NCBI RefSeq assembly: GCF_000801105.2
Contig: NC_079514.1
Location: 29,685,075 to 29,749,074 of the forward strand
From: Raphanus sativus
Lineage: Eukaryota; Streptophyta; Magnoliopsida; Brassicales; Brassicaceae
Reading direction: 5' to 3'
DNA: 64,000 nucleotides
Shown here: piece after piece, positions 33,109-44,122 of the stretch
Layout: each line of letters opens with the position of its first letter
How positions within the stretch are numbered: the first letter of the stretch is position 1
Translations under genes and position numbers: made by a program
The notes under the pieces: model-generated
The model's input: only the letters and a program-made list of their open reading frames with translations
The model's database searches: none
Told to the model about the DNA's origin: nothing

Positions 33109-35772
33109 ATGATCATTCACGCTTTCTTAATCTTCTCCATTCTCGTTTCTGCCGCCGTAGCAGGAGAAGGAGCAACGAGTACGTACGTTCCCACCGATGT
33201 CTTTTTCTTTAACTGCGGCGAAACATCTGACCAGGTGGACATAAGTGGCCGTAACTGGAAAGCGGAGGAACGGAAAATACTTCCGTCAAATGCAGCCGAC
33301 GCATCGTTTCCTTCACGTGCATCATTCCAAGGATCGGGAGTTTCTCAGGTTCCGTACATGACTGCTCGGATTTTCCGACATGATTTCACTTACGGTTTTC
33401 CTGTCTCCCCCGGCTGGAAGTTCCTCCGTTTATACTTTTACCCGACACGTTACGGTTCCGACTTCGACCTTGCAGTAAACTCCTACTTCTCCGTCACCGT
33501 CAACGGTTTTACTCTCTTGAAGAACTTCAGCGCCGATTTAACGGCAAAGGCTTCTAATGACGCGTTCACGATTAAAGAATTCATCGTTCCTGTTTCGACT
33601 GGACACACAATACTAAATCTAACGTTCACCCCGTCTTTAAACATGTTAGCTTTCGTTAACGGCATCGAGATTGTCTCGTTGCCTGATCAGTTTTACTCAA
33701 ATGGAGGATTCGACGGCAAGATAACACCTGTCGGTATCCCGGACTTCGGGATAGACAATCGAACAGCTTTCGAGACTGTTCACAGGCTTAACACTGGCGG
33801 ACAAATGATCGATGGCGTAAACGACACGGGAATGTTCCGGCAGTGGCTTGCTGATGAAGAGTATCTACTCAGTGTAAATTCGGGAGCCGTGCCGAACATC
33901 ACAGATCTGAAGATCAACTACACGGAGAATACTCCGGTGTATGTTGCGCCGGAAGACGTGTACTCGACGTGTCGTACTATGGGTAACTTCGATAACCCTA
34001 GGCTGAACCTGAACTTCAATCTGACGTGGCTTTTCCCAGTAGACGCGGGGTTTAACTACCTCGTCAGGCTTCATTTTTGTGAGACTCTACGGGAAGTTAA
34101 CGGACCGGGCCAACGTGTCTTCACCATCTTCATCGGAAATAAGGTTGCAAAGTTTGACATGGATGTCATTCAGCTGAGCGGTGGTTCTCTCATTCCGGTG
34201 TATCTAGACTTTGGTGTATTTGTTGGTTTGGAAAGTGGGCCGAGAACTGATCTACGACTTGACTTGCATCCTTACACGGACGTTACTCCAAAGTTTTACG
34301 ATGCTATTCTCAATGGTGTAGAGATTCTCAAACTTAGTTTCCCTGACGGAAATCTCGCTGGACCTAATCCTAATCCTAATCCTACGTCAGGTGTTACACC
34401 AAACTCTGTAAAGCAGGATATACAAAAAGGCAAAGGCAAGTCACACGTTTTGGTAATAATACTCGTAACTGTTGGATTTGCAATTGTGCTAGCAATGTTT
34501 GTTGTTGTTCTTGTCATCGTAATGAAGAGGAGGAAGAATAAAAAGAAGGTTACTATAGATACCAAGAGCAAGCCTACAGACTCGTGGACTACTCTTCCGC
34601 TTGTTGCCGGGTCATCATCGCATACCAGATCGACTACATCTCTTCCATCCGATCTCTGCCGTCGGTTCTCCATCCTCGAGATCAAATCCGCCACAAACAA
34701 TTTCGAGAAAAAACTGATAGTTGGAGTAGGCGGGTTTGGTCCTGTCTACAAAGGAAGAATCGACGGTGGAGCCACGCTTGTGGCAGTTAAACGGTTAGAT
34801 ATTTCATCCAACCAAGGCGTTAATGAGTTCGAAGCAGAGCTCAAGATGCTCTCAATGCTCCGTCATATACATCTCGTTTCCTTAGTCGGATATTGCGACG
34901 ATGAGAACGAGATGGTTCTTGTCTACGAGTATATGCCACATGGCACGCTTAGAGACCATCTCTACAAGAGAAACAAGGTTTTTGATCCTCCATTGTCGTG
35001 GAAACGGAGGCTAGAGATTTGCATCGGTGCGGCTCGTGGACTACAGTATCTCCACACAGGAGCGAAGGAGATGATCATTCATAGAGACATCAAAACCACA
35101 AACATACTTCTTGATGATAACTACGTAGCTAAGGTCTCTGACTTTGGGTTATCAAAAGTGGGTCTTACAAGCTCATCTCAAACGCACGTCTCGACGGTCG
35201 TTAAAGGATCGTTTGGTTACCTCGACCCTGAGTACTATCGCCGTCAAGCCTTGACGGAAAAATCTGACGTGTACTCCTTTGGAGTTGTTCTGTTCGAAGT
35301 CTTGTGTTGTAGACCGGTCAAGCTCGAAAACGTTACACGGGAGGAAACAGATTTGATTCGATGGGTGAAGTCGAATTACAAAAAAGGAACCGTTGATCAG
35401 ATCGTTGACGAAGATCTAACGACTGAGATTACTCCGCTATCACTGGAGAAATTCTGTGAGATCGCTGTGCGATGTGTTCAAGACCGTGGTATCGAACGTC
35501 CATCCATGAACGACGTCGTTTGGGCGCTTGAGTTTGCTCTTCAGCTTCACGAGGCTGCTAAGAGTAAGAATGCCGTGGACTCTCTTTATCTCCCGAGACG
35601 TGACGAGGTTGGTTTGACGACGGACGGAGACAATGACTTGTTTAGTAAGACTACGGGACGCATGTCAAAATCTGTGACGAGCGATGATGATTCTGCTCGT
35701 CTTGCTGGCCATGAGAAGAGCGGATCGAGTTGGGGAGTATTTTCTGAGATACATGACCCCAAAGCACGGTAA
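33109..35772 (+). CDS. CrRLK1L malectin-like receptor kinase (MEDOS-like)
   Basis: 887 codons, intronless as usual for CrRLK1Ls. ATG 33109 is chosen over the upstream in-frame ATG 33013 because it directly begins a signal peptide (MIIHAFLIFSILVSAAVAG) and matches the start of the paralogue at 49915. The ectodomain (about 25-420) is malectin-like, with RIFRHDFTYGFPVSPGWKFL, YFYPTRYGSDFD and LVRLHFCET, and many N-glycosylation sites. A membrane span lies at about 446-470. The kinase has glycine loop GVGGFG (539-544), Lys561, HRD 658-660 and DFG 678-680, so it should be active and of the RD type. The C-terminus ends SSWGVFSEIHDPKAR, as in Arabidopsis At5g38990-type genes. Family members act at the plasma membrane in cell-wall, RALF-peptide and growth or metal-stress signalling; the ligand here is unknown. 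One loop residue is unusual (GPVYKG rather than GSVYKG). Confidence 0.95.
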   Translation: MIIHAFLIFSILVSAAVAGEGATSTYVPTDVFFFNCGETSDQVDISGRNWKAEERKILPSNAADASFPSRASFQGSGVSQVPYMTARIFRHDFTYGFPVSPGWKFLRLYFYPTRYGSDFDLAVNSYFSVTVNGFTLLKNFSADLTAKASNDAFTIKEFIVPVSTGHTILNLTFTPSLNMLAFVNGIEIVSLPDQFYSNGGFDGKITPVGIPDFGIDNRTAFETVHRLNTGGQMIDGVNDTGMFRQWLADEEYLLSVNSGAVPNITDLKINYTENTPVYVAPEDVYSTCRTMGNFDNPRLNLNFNLTWLFPVDAGFNYLVRLHFCETLREVNGPGQRVFTIFIGNKVAKFDMDVIQLSGGSLIPVYLDFGVFVGLESGPRTDLRLDLHPYTDVTPKFYDAILNGVEILKLSFPDGNLAGPNPNPNPTSGVTPNSVKQDIQKGKGKSHVLVIILVTVGFAIVLAMFVVVLVIVMKRRKNKKKVTIDTKSKPTDSWTTLPLVAGSSSHTRSTTSLPSDLCRRFSILEIKSATNNFEKKLIVGVGGFGPVYKGRIDGGATLVAVKRLDISSNQGVNEFEAELKMLSMLRHIHLVSLVGYCDDENEMVLVYEYMPHGTLRDHLYKRNKVFDPPLSWKRRLEICIGAARGLQYLHTGAKEMIIHRDIKTTNILLDDNYVAKVSDFGLSKVGLTSSSQTHVSTVVKGSFGYLDPEYYRRQALTEKSDVYSFGVVLFEVLCCRPVKLENVTREETDLIRWVKSNYKKGTVDQIVDEDLTTEITPLSLEKFCEIAVRCVQDRGIERPSMNDVVWALEFALQLHEAAKSKNAVDSLYLPRRDEVGLTTDGDNDLFSKTTGRMSKSVTSDDDSARLAGHEKSGSSWGVFSEIHDPKAR

Positions 35773-36326
35773 CTTGTTGAATATGTAATAATGTATATAA
35801 TTGTTGAAAAAAACATAATATTTTAAGTTTTTTTTGTGTACTATATTTTCTGTTATGAATCATTGTAGTCGAATAATGTATAATGTACAATGTATTTACA
35901 GAAAAAAAAATAACTAAAGTTTAAATAATTTTTTTTTAAATGGTACTACAAGAACATATATAAAATCAATAGTCGCAGTTTTTTTTCTGGTCTAAAGTAG
36001 TCACAGTTTTTCTTTTTCAGAAATCCATTAAGTGCATTTCCTGCAGCACCTCAACTCTTAAATTTTGAAGTTTTTTACTTTCCAGTAAATTTAGCATGAT
36101 ATTTCGGCTTCTAGTAAGATTGAAGTTGGCCTTTTCCGTTTCTCTTCTATCTTCTAAAATGTTTATTCTCTCAGTTTCATCCTCTGGACATCCTCAACAA
36201 ATATTTATATTTGAAGATAAGTCTTCAAAATGAGGATTAAAAATGGGTTGCTGCACTAGTAAATCTCAAATATTTTTTAAAATAATATATACATCTCAAA
36301 GTATTGAACAAAGTAAGTATACATAT
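35773..36326. other. 3' flank of the first receptor kinase gene
   Basis: AT-rich; likely 3'UTR in the first 100-150 bp. No other feature. Confidence 0.5.
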
Positions 36327-37926
36327 ATCTATACTATTAAAACAGAATGTCATTTTAAGTGTCCTTCTGTTTCATAAGTATTAACAAAAAATGTCATTGA
36401 CTTATTTTTAAACTATGTTTTTGATTAAGTGTTTTTTTTTAATTTTCCAAAAAACCTATATATTATCCAACGTATTATTCTGTAGAATCTTTTCCATTCT
36501 TTTAGTTTAATTATCTACTGTAGTTATCCTTTAAATATAAAAATATCCTATCGTGGCTATATGTGTTAATATATAGCTTAAACAATATTTACAGGAAAAA
36601 AAAATCTAATAGTTAAATTCAGATCATCAGTTTCCATCAACGTTGACATTTTATTTCGTTAACGTAATTCCATTATGTGCAAATACTAAACAATATAAGT
36701 ATTGTGGAAGTTTTTAATTGTTAAAATATACGTGTTTGTATATTCGTATGTTACATTTTTAGATGTGTATATTCAGATACAAACAAACCCCTAAACCCCT
36801 AAATTATTTTTAAAATATTATTTTATTTATTAATAATATGATAAATTTGTTAACAATATAATATATCTCAAACCCCTTCAGCCTCTGATCCTTTCAAACT
36901 AATAAAAATCTCCATCAACACTCACCGATTCAACAATAACAAATCCATAACAGTATCAGCATAAAAACATGTATTTAGTAACTTTATAAAACAATAACAA
37001 ATCCATAATAGTACTTGCATAAAGACATGTATTTAGTAACTTTATATAGTATCTTCATATATACAAAACCATAAATTTTAATTTAATTTATATTAGCCGC
37101 TTAAAAACAATATGTCCATGTGTTATAGAATCCATTTGCAAGCTAATTAGTGAATCATCCAAGAAATAATATGTGCCTTTCAAAATAAAAATTTAATAGC
37201 TTCTTATCTCCATTGTGCAACTGCAAATTTTTAAAGCAAACAAACTCAACGATTTGATTTTGAAATACATTATATTTAGTTTCAAATTCAATATTTTCCT
37301 AACTAATATTGCCCAAATTCTCAACGAAGATAGTATAACTAAATGTCCATCACTTAATATATTACAGATTAGTTGATATGTGAAGAAGCCTTAATACTTC
37401 CTAATGAAACCCTAAACCCTATTTTTAATTTGTGTTTACTTTGAATAATGAACAAATAGTATTTTTACGACCAATTAGATCCAAAGTCTTTAAAATAGTA
37501 TATATTTAAACCATTATTTAATTATATGAGATTTTCTTAATTGAAAGAAAAAATTTACACCCAAAATATTCCAATTTCATACTCAAAATATAAAACCACC
37601 AAATCCGATTTTTTTTTAACTAATAAAAATATTATGTTTCGAAATATTTTGTTAATCAATAACAAAGTATATGCCAAGTAATATTTTTTATTCATTACCA
37701 ATTAGTAACAAACCCTTAAACCTCCTACGGAAATATCCGCCATCCTAACAAATTTACTGCCAAATAATGATATTAATATAGTTTATTAACGGAATTTACC
37801 TTATTATCATTCAACCAAATAATCCTCCCTCCTAACTAAAATATTCTAAAGCGAGTTACGTGGTCGAAAACTAAACTGAAAACAATTAGAATATTCTTTC
37901 AAAACCTATGTGTTGTAAGCTATATA
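36327..37926 (+). mobile_element. Helitron 5' terminus (plus orientation), 3' end not resolved
   Basis: TCTATACTATTAAAACAGAA beginning near 36328 after an A is a typical Brassicaceae Helitron 5' end. No matching hairpin-CTAG 3' end in plus orientation was found before 37927, where another Helitron begins. The interior is AT-rich with a repeated ACATGTATTTAGTAACTTTA (about 36967 and 37025). It is probably truncated by the next insertion. Confidence 0.45.
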
Positions 37927-38574
37927 CTAGATTCTGACCCGCCCTTCCGAGGGCGGGTATATTTTTGTTTTTAGTTTAACTTTTTAGCAATTTAATTTTT
38001 ATATTTGTATTTTTAATCATATTTGTGTCTTTTGTAATCATATTTGTGTACACTATTTTTAAAAAAATATCAGTAAGAAGTTTTGATAATTGTATTGAAT
38101 TTGTGATGTTGCATAACTATACACTTATACCCAATTTTTGTTTAAATCGGATCCAGACCTGCAGTTAAACTGATAAACCCAAAACCGGTTACCAGTTGAA
38201 CTATTGGTAGAACCAATACGTAATTTTTAATTATTAACGCATGTGATTTTTAGTTGTATTATTAGAATCTGTTTGTATTCTAATTAGGAAGTTAGACTTT
38301 TTATTTTTTTTTATGAAATAAGATTATATAATCTTGTGGATCATGAAACTATTAACAAAGTTAATTGTTGTGATTTGGCATTAGTTTATTTTGTTATCAG
38401 TTATCTATTATAATATTTATGTTTTATATTTGATTATTTTAGATTTAAAATTTAATTTTCTTATTCACATTAGACATTAATAATACTTAAAGATTTTCAG
38501 TTTAAGATAAAACTCGTAAACTGAAATTTTCTACTCATAGTTTAGGATATAACTCGTAAACACATAAGATGCTG

Positions 38575-39607
38575 CTAGATTTTGATCCGCGCTTTCAAAA
38601 CGCAGAATTATTTTCGAAACATTTCAAAATTTATTTGATATAAATATGTATTCTTATACATTTAGATTTATAAATGAAACATTATATTGAGTATTTTAAA
38701 ATCCGACCCGACCCGCAATTAAATTGACAAATTGTGTGGTCTCGTATGTAGTTCGGTTTTGTTTAAAAAATATTATTTATAAATCCTATAAAACCCGTAA
38801 AAACAACTAAAACCTGGGATCTGGATACCGGTTAAACTGATAAATGATCCAATATGAAATTCGGCTTGACTTAAATTATTATAGTCAAATTAAATTTTCA
38901 TCTTGTTGTAAGGGTAATAGATCAATATTCCAGAGGATGCATACTAAAAATGAAATATATTTGATCATCAATAATTTGTATATGTTTATTAATTTAATGA
39001 TTTATGTTTGTAAATATAATTTTCATTTATTTAATTAGTTTACTTTTGATAAATATATTTGTGTGTTTGAATAACCCGTAAAAATGTATTCATAAAAATA
39101 TCAAGTAACATGTTTCATCGTGTTTTAAATATTAATAGTATCGAACTATTAATATTTTTTATCATATATATAGATTTATGTATATGTATATCTAATTTAA
39201 TAAGAATTATATTTTTATGAATTTAGTGAGGGTTTTGAAGAAATTTTTTTTTTTGCATTTGGATTAATATATAGTTGTATATATACGAATTAATAGACAT
39301 GTATAATTATTTATTACATTAATAAATAAAATATAATTTATTTTTATTGAAATTTCGTATTTATATAAATTAAATTCATTAGTTTTAAAAAATAATAGAT
39401 TAGTTAGTTAGTTCCTTAATTTTAGGCATGATGTATATTTAATTACAATTAAATTAGATATATGAATATATGAATAGAAATAATAGGGAAGATAACTAAA
39501 TTATATATATATATAAATATATGAAGAGAAATAATAGGACCAACCTAGACTTTTTTTATAGTCCAAAAAATAGTCGATAAATATTGCTCATGTTTTAATA
39601 GTATTGA
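38575..39607 (-). mobile_element. Nested diverged Helitron candidate
   Basis: The left edge CTAGATTTTGATCCGCGC with a weak GCG...CGC hairpin and the right edge TTTTAATAGTATTGA before T match Helitron termini in minus orientation. Interior motifs (ACCCGACCCGCAATTAAA, CTGGATACCGGTTAAACTGAT) repeat ones found in the host Helitron, consistent with related families nesting. Confidence 0.5.
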
Positions 39608-39700
39608 TATTTTTTATTTTTAAAAATCTTTAACCCGTGACCTAGTTATAAATATAAATGCATTAGGCCTAAAGATAATGTTCTAGAGGTATTAGTTACA

Positions 39701-39958
39701 CTCTCTCCGCTTCATAAAGTTACTTGTTTTATAGAAAAAAATATTTCAAAAAAATCTATTTTATACATTTTTAATGCATGTTTTATTAATTTATTGCAAA
39801 CTTCAAAAAAACTTAATTGCACTTATTAGATTCTTATCGGCTTAAGATTATGGAAAATATAATTACAAAAAATTATGCATATATAAATGAATTTTAATAT
39901 GTTTTATTAATATGTCGTAAAAATCTAAAATATATAACATTTAAAAAACAGAGTAAGT
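39701..39958. mobile_element. MITE candidate with CTCTCTCCG-type ends
   Basis: Left ACTCTCTCCGCTTCATAAAG and right ...AACAGAGTAAGTA are weakly inverted. The interior (TTTTATTAATTTATTGCAAAC and its diverged inverse near 39905) is a short AT-rich palindrome-like body, as in mariner-type MITEs of this family. Target duplication uncertain. Confidence 0.4.
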
Positions 39959-40926
39959 ATTATATAGTATTTTATTTTTTTGCCTAAAATCTTGGTTCTA
40001 ACTCTGTGCTTTTATTTTATTAGTATTGATTTGTAAGATTTTCCGTTTATTTTGAAACCAATGAAGTTTCTATATTTTAGTGAATTTACGATACTTCCCT
40101 TTTTGCCATCTGCAATATCTTTTCAAAATGAATATTATATAAAAATCTGGTCTGATACTGAAATTTAAATTGTTTGCTAATTTTGTTAGAATCTTGTTAG
40201 GATAATTATTCATAATATGGTTAGCATAAAAGAAAAATCTCGTAAATCAATAACAAAACAGATTTTGTTTAAGGTATTAGGTAAAAACAAAATATTGTAA
40301 CTAACAAATATTGTTATTTTAAAACCTTACCATAAGTAGTTGTCTACAATATTATACATTTTATTACTATTTATTTTTATCAAAATTTAGTAGAGGGGTT
40401 AGAGATATGTTTAGGGTTTATAGTTTGTATTTGAACAAAATAATAAATCTTCATATTATAGTATATTTGTTACAATATAGTAACAGTTGTTGTTATTTTA
40501 AAACCTTGCATTGAAAAGCACTGCCCAGAATAACTTGTTAGGTAAGGAACATTATTTTTTAATGTTTCTATATTTTAAAATAACTGAAGGTCAACTAATA
40601 TAGAGTTTTTCGTACTATATAAATTGCAATAAAATGAAGGTTAACCAACTTTGTTTGTTTGGCCGTGGTGTGATGCAATAAATAAGTGGTTATATATATT
40701 TTTAATTAAGGTAAATAAAGATCCTACTATTTTGGTAAAGAATAAATATTGTTAGGTGTTTTTGTTGATTAAATGTATGATTTTCTGCTGTTTAAATAAA
40801 AAGAATTCAGAAAATATAGGATTAAATGAAAACTATATGTTTTAAATATTCTAGTGGCATGAATCTGTAAATATTGTTGAAACAGAAGAGCACTTAAAAA
40901 AGGGTCTTCTGTTTTAATAGTATAGA

Positions 40927-42343
40927 TACTACCATAGTCGAAAAATCTCCACAAACAAAATTTATTTTTGCCCTTCGAAAACGCAAATAATGATGAAAAT
41001 TTTGTACCTTTCAAAACTGGAACCTTACAGAACTGATTGGTACATCTAAGTGAAAGTAATCCACACTTGGGAGCAAATAAACCTGAAATCTGATGAAACG
41101 TTTTGAAATCATTAATTTTCGTGACAAGAAGATAAACTGAACAAATACATAGTCTACTCAATTATATTGTTTCAGGTACCTCTTGACTTTTTGTATATGT
41201 GTACTGTACGGATTTGGTTGGACTTTGCCTCATGGCTCTCATCATCATACAATATGTAAACCTTGACTGTAAAATTAAGAGAAAACATTAGTTAACAGTT
41301 TAGATTTTATAAATATTAAATATATTACAGTCATTGTAGGCATTAAAACTTTTATGTCATTAACTTATCTTTTCTCAGGTTTGTTGTTTTTGTGATATTG
41401 GTTAGATTCACATGAATAAAGCTCTTCCTAAACCAATGTTACTGCACAGCCGGCACGTGAGTAAATATATTAAATTTTCAAACAAAATGAGTAAGATCAA
41501 ACAAAGATCAGATACCACCATTTCAATATGAATGGAAATATATTTTAAACAATTGTTTGGCAAGATGTGAGAAAAGTGGAAGACTTATCTCTTTAAAAAA
41601 GCAGTTTCAGGTGATTATTAAGCATGTTTCTTCCAATCTTCGTTTACTTCTGCAGAGAGAAACAAAATTATTTTTCTTTGATCCAGATTATTTAAAAGGC
41701 GTAACTCATCACTCGACATGAAAAAAATTCTGAAAATAGTTAAAAAGAAACTTTAGATATTTATTCTTAGTGTTTAACTACACTTGATCAACCAATTATA
41801 TAACGAGTAAGAGAAAATTTGAAAGTCTATTGACCTGAAGAGATCAATGTTTTTTGATCCTTTAACTCCAGTTCTTCATTTTGTCTTGAGTGATACTTTT
41901 CAGATCTTCTTCAAACACATACAAAAGGAAAAGAATTAACCTCGGATTATCATTCATTGGATTCGACATGGAAACCATATCAGAAAAAATGATTTTTAGA
42001 TCGTAAGTAATGGTTTCGATGAGCCTATGATATTTTGATCAAATAAAAAATAAGTTATTGGAGATAAACCTTCAACGATCTGTGTTGATGGATCATGTTT
42101 CATCAGATCTTTGTTATCAAAACATTTAGAGAGAGAGACTGAGAGTCTGAGAGAGACAAATGTTTTTTTTTTCTGAGGAATCTTATTCTCGAAAGTCAAA
42201 GAGACAGGGTTATCAATTTGTATTTTAATTTTGAAAGCCCAGTTACATTCGATTAGTTTTTAAACATAAAAATGGGACTTCTTTTTTGTAAACTATTTCA
42301 TCAGAATGGTCAATGTGTCTAGAATGTTTTTCCTTTATATTAA
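40927..42343. other. Interval of uncertain transposon origin
   Basis: Contains a minus-strand frame (40769-41161) and coding-like minus-strand scraps (around 41160-41280 and 41996-42199), none recognisable. The right edge (CCTTTATATTAA at about 42330) resembles a minus-orientation Helitron 5' end abutting the next terminus, but no matching left terminus was found. Confidence 0.35.
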
Positions 42344-44007
42344 CTAGATCCGAAGTCCGCGCGATGCGCGGAAAATGTTTGATGTTCAATGAACATACAG
42401 TATATTGTTTGTTTATTTTCTTTTATATGAACATTGTGTATTTAACTTTGGGGTCATTTAGTACCAATTACTTTTAAAAAACAATCCAATCATAAAGTTT
42501 CTTTAAAACTAAATAAATCCAAGTATCAAGTTGTGTGGAAATGAGAATAATAAACCGAATGATAGTTGGATATATTCTTTTCTTTTGAGTTTTCTTTATT
42601 TGGTTTTGGATGAACTAAAGTCCTTCTTCACTTCATACTTTTACTTGATCTCTTATTCGCCCTTTGAAATGCTTGATGTATTAGTATTAACATATTATTT
42701 TAATTTTTTAATTCAAACTCTAATAAAAATATAAAAGTTGTTAATGTACCTTATTGTTTGAGCATTACAAATGTCGTATTTTAAAATTTGCAAATGTAAC
42801 TTCTTCTTTGATAACATTGTTTTTTCAACATACAAAGTCCGAAACGTTTGATCTTATTTATCATAAATTTTGTTCACTTATATGTTTAGTTTAAATTTAT
42901 ATTTCATTATTTAAATCTTATTAAATTCGGTTAGTTTATAATATTTTTTAAAGCATACGAAAAAAGTAAAATATTTTTATAAAGAAGAAAAGTTAAAACT
43001 CATTTACATTTTTTAAAAACTGTTATAAAATTCATATGTATTAAAACGCTAGAAATGACAATGACAAATCATTTTTAGAAAAGCACAAAAAAACCCGAAA
43101 AGCTCTATAAAGACCGGACCGGGCTATGAATTCTAGGCCTAAAATATTTTTGGGCCGGGCTCAAATATTTACGGGCTTAGCGGGCTTGAGCCAGGTAAAC
43201 CCGAATTGACACTGCTACTCTTACTATATACGAAGTTTCATTATAAGTTGATAGTTTGTGTAGATAATTAGGTTTCAATATAACTTTTTCACAAACATTA
43301 ACCATTAAAAAATCAGTAAATTATGAAATATAAAATACATGAAATACTATCCCACTACCACTTTTTATCATTGGCTATCAGTAATACAAACATTGAAACA
43401 ATTAAGTTAAGATAACTAAACTAAATTAGAAATATATCACTGTGTAATATGAATTTTTACTTTCTTAATCTGCTTTGTTTTCTGTAACAACTTCATTGAT
43501 TTGAATCTAATCTATTAATTTAGAGTCCTATTTTTTATCTACTACTAAATGTTGTCATTTAAGTTTGGACCTATTCCTAATTCTACTCATTATATAATAT
43601 ACTGATTCACTTAATCTATTAACAATGTAAGATATTAATTGGGTCATAAATATGTATTGCTACCACATATTGTGGAGGTTGTTAAATCGTTAAACACAAA
43701 AACATAAAATCAATTATATTTTCTAGAAATAATTTAACGTTAGTTATTTGTTTCATCATAATAAATCTGCATGTAAAATTCAAATAAAAATAGATCAACT
43801 AATAAATAAAGATATAGTTCCACAAATCAAAAGAGCATCGGTTCAATAATAACCACAAATTATTAATATATTTTCAAAAAGTACTGAACAAATTATGAAT
43901 TCAAGACAAAGTAAAATAAATATCCAATTAACCTACTGTACAAATATTTATACATAATTTTATCGGTTGGTAAAAATTTCCGCGTTTTAACGCGGGTACT
44001 ATTCTAG
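42344..44007. mobile_element. Segment bounded by two outward-facing Helitron 3' ends
   Basis: The left edge is CTAGATCCGAAGT followed by the perfect hairpin CCGCGC-GAT-GCGCGG (42357-42371), a 3' end in minus orientation. The right edge is CCGCG-TTTTAA-CGCGG (43980-43995) followed by GTACTATTCTAG and T, a 3' end in plus orientation. The interior is AT-rich, with a GC-rich island near 43100-43200 (CCGGGCT and GGGCTTGAGCC motifs). The simplest reading is two different Helitrons inserted back to back and truncated at their 5' ends. Confidence 0.5.
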
Positions 44008-44122
44008 TTTATGCCTTATAGTTACTTTCTGAATTGTAACCTCGGGTGGATAGGTTTGTCTTAATTTTTCTTTGATGATACACAGACTTGAGAAGAAGAT
44101 CACATTTTGGTAATTTACAAAG

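Larger units (their letters stand above)
37927..40926 (-). mobile_element. Helitron, minus orientation, 3.0 kb
   Basis: The left edge CTAGATTCTG is followed by a perfect 9-bp-stem hairpin ACCCGCCCT-TCCG-AGGGCGGGT. The right edge TTCTGTTTTAATAGTATAGA ends at 40926 before T, the exact reverse of a TCTATACTATTAAAACAGAA 5' end. Flanks are A and T. No protein-coding content. A second, more diverged Helitron lies inside (38575-39607) and a MITE at 39701-39958. Confidence 0.7.

Noticed and set aside
32616..33132. Considered whether the tandem 220-bp copies are solo LTRs
   Set aside because: They contain gene-specific start-codon sequence and lack TG/CA ends, primer site and target duplication.
34296..34700. 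134-codon minus-strand frame in the kinase gene
   Set aside because: Lies opposite the transmembrane and juxtamembrane coding sequence; no independent support.
36785..36805. Telomere-like CCCTAAA repeats
   Set aside because: Only two imperfect units; no array. A similar pair near 37405 is equally short.
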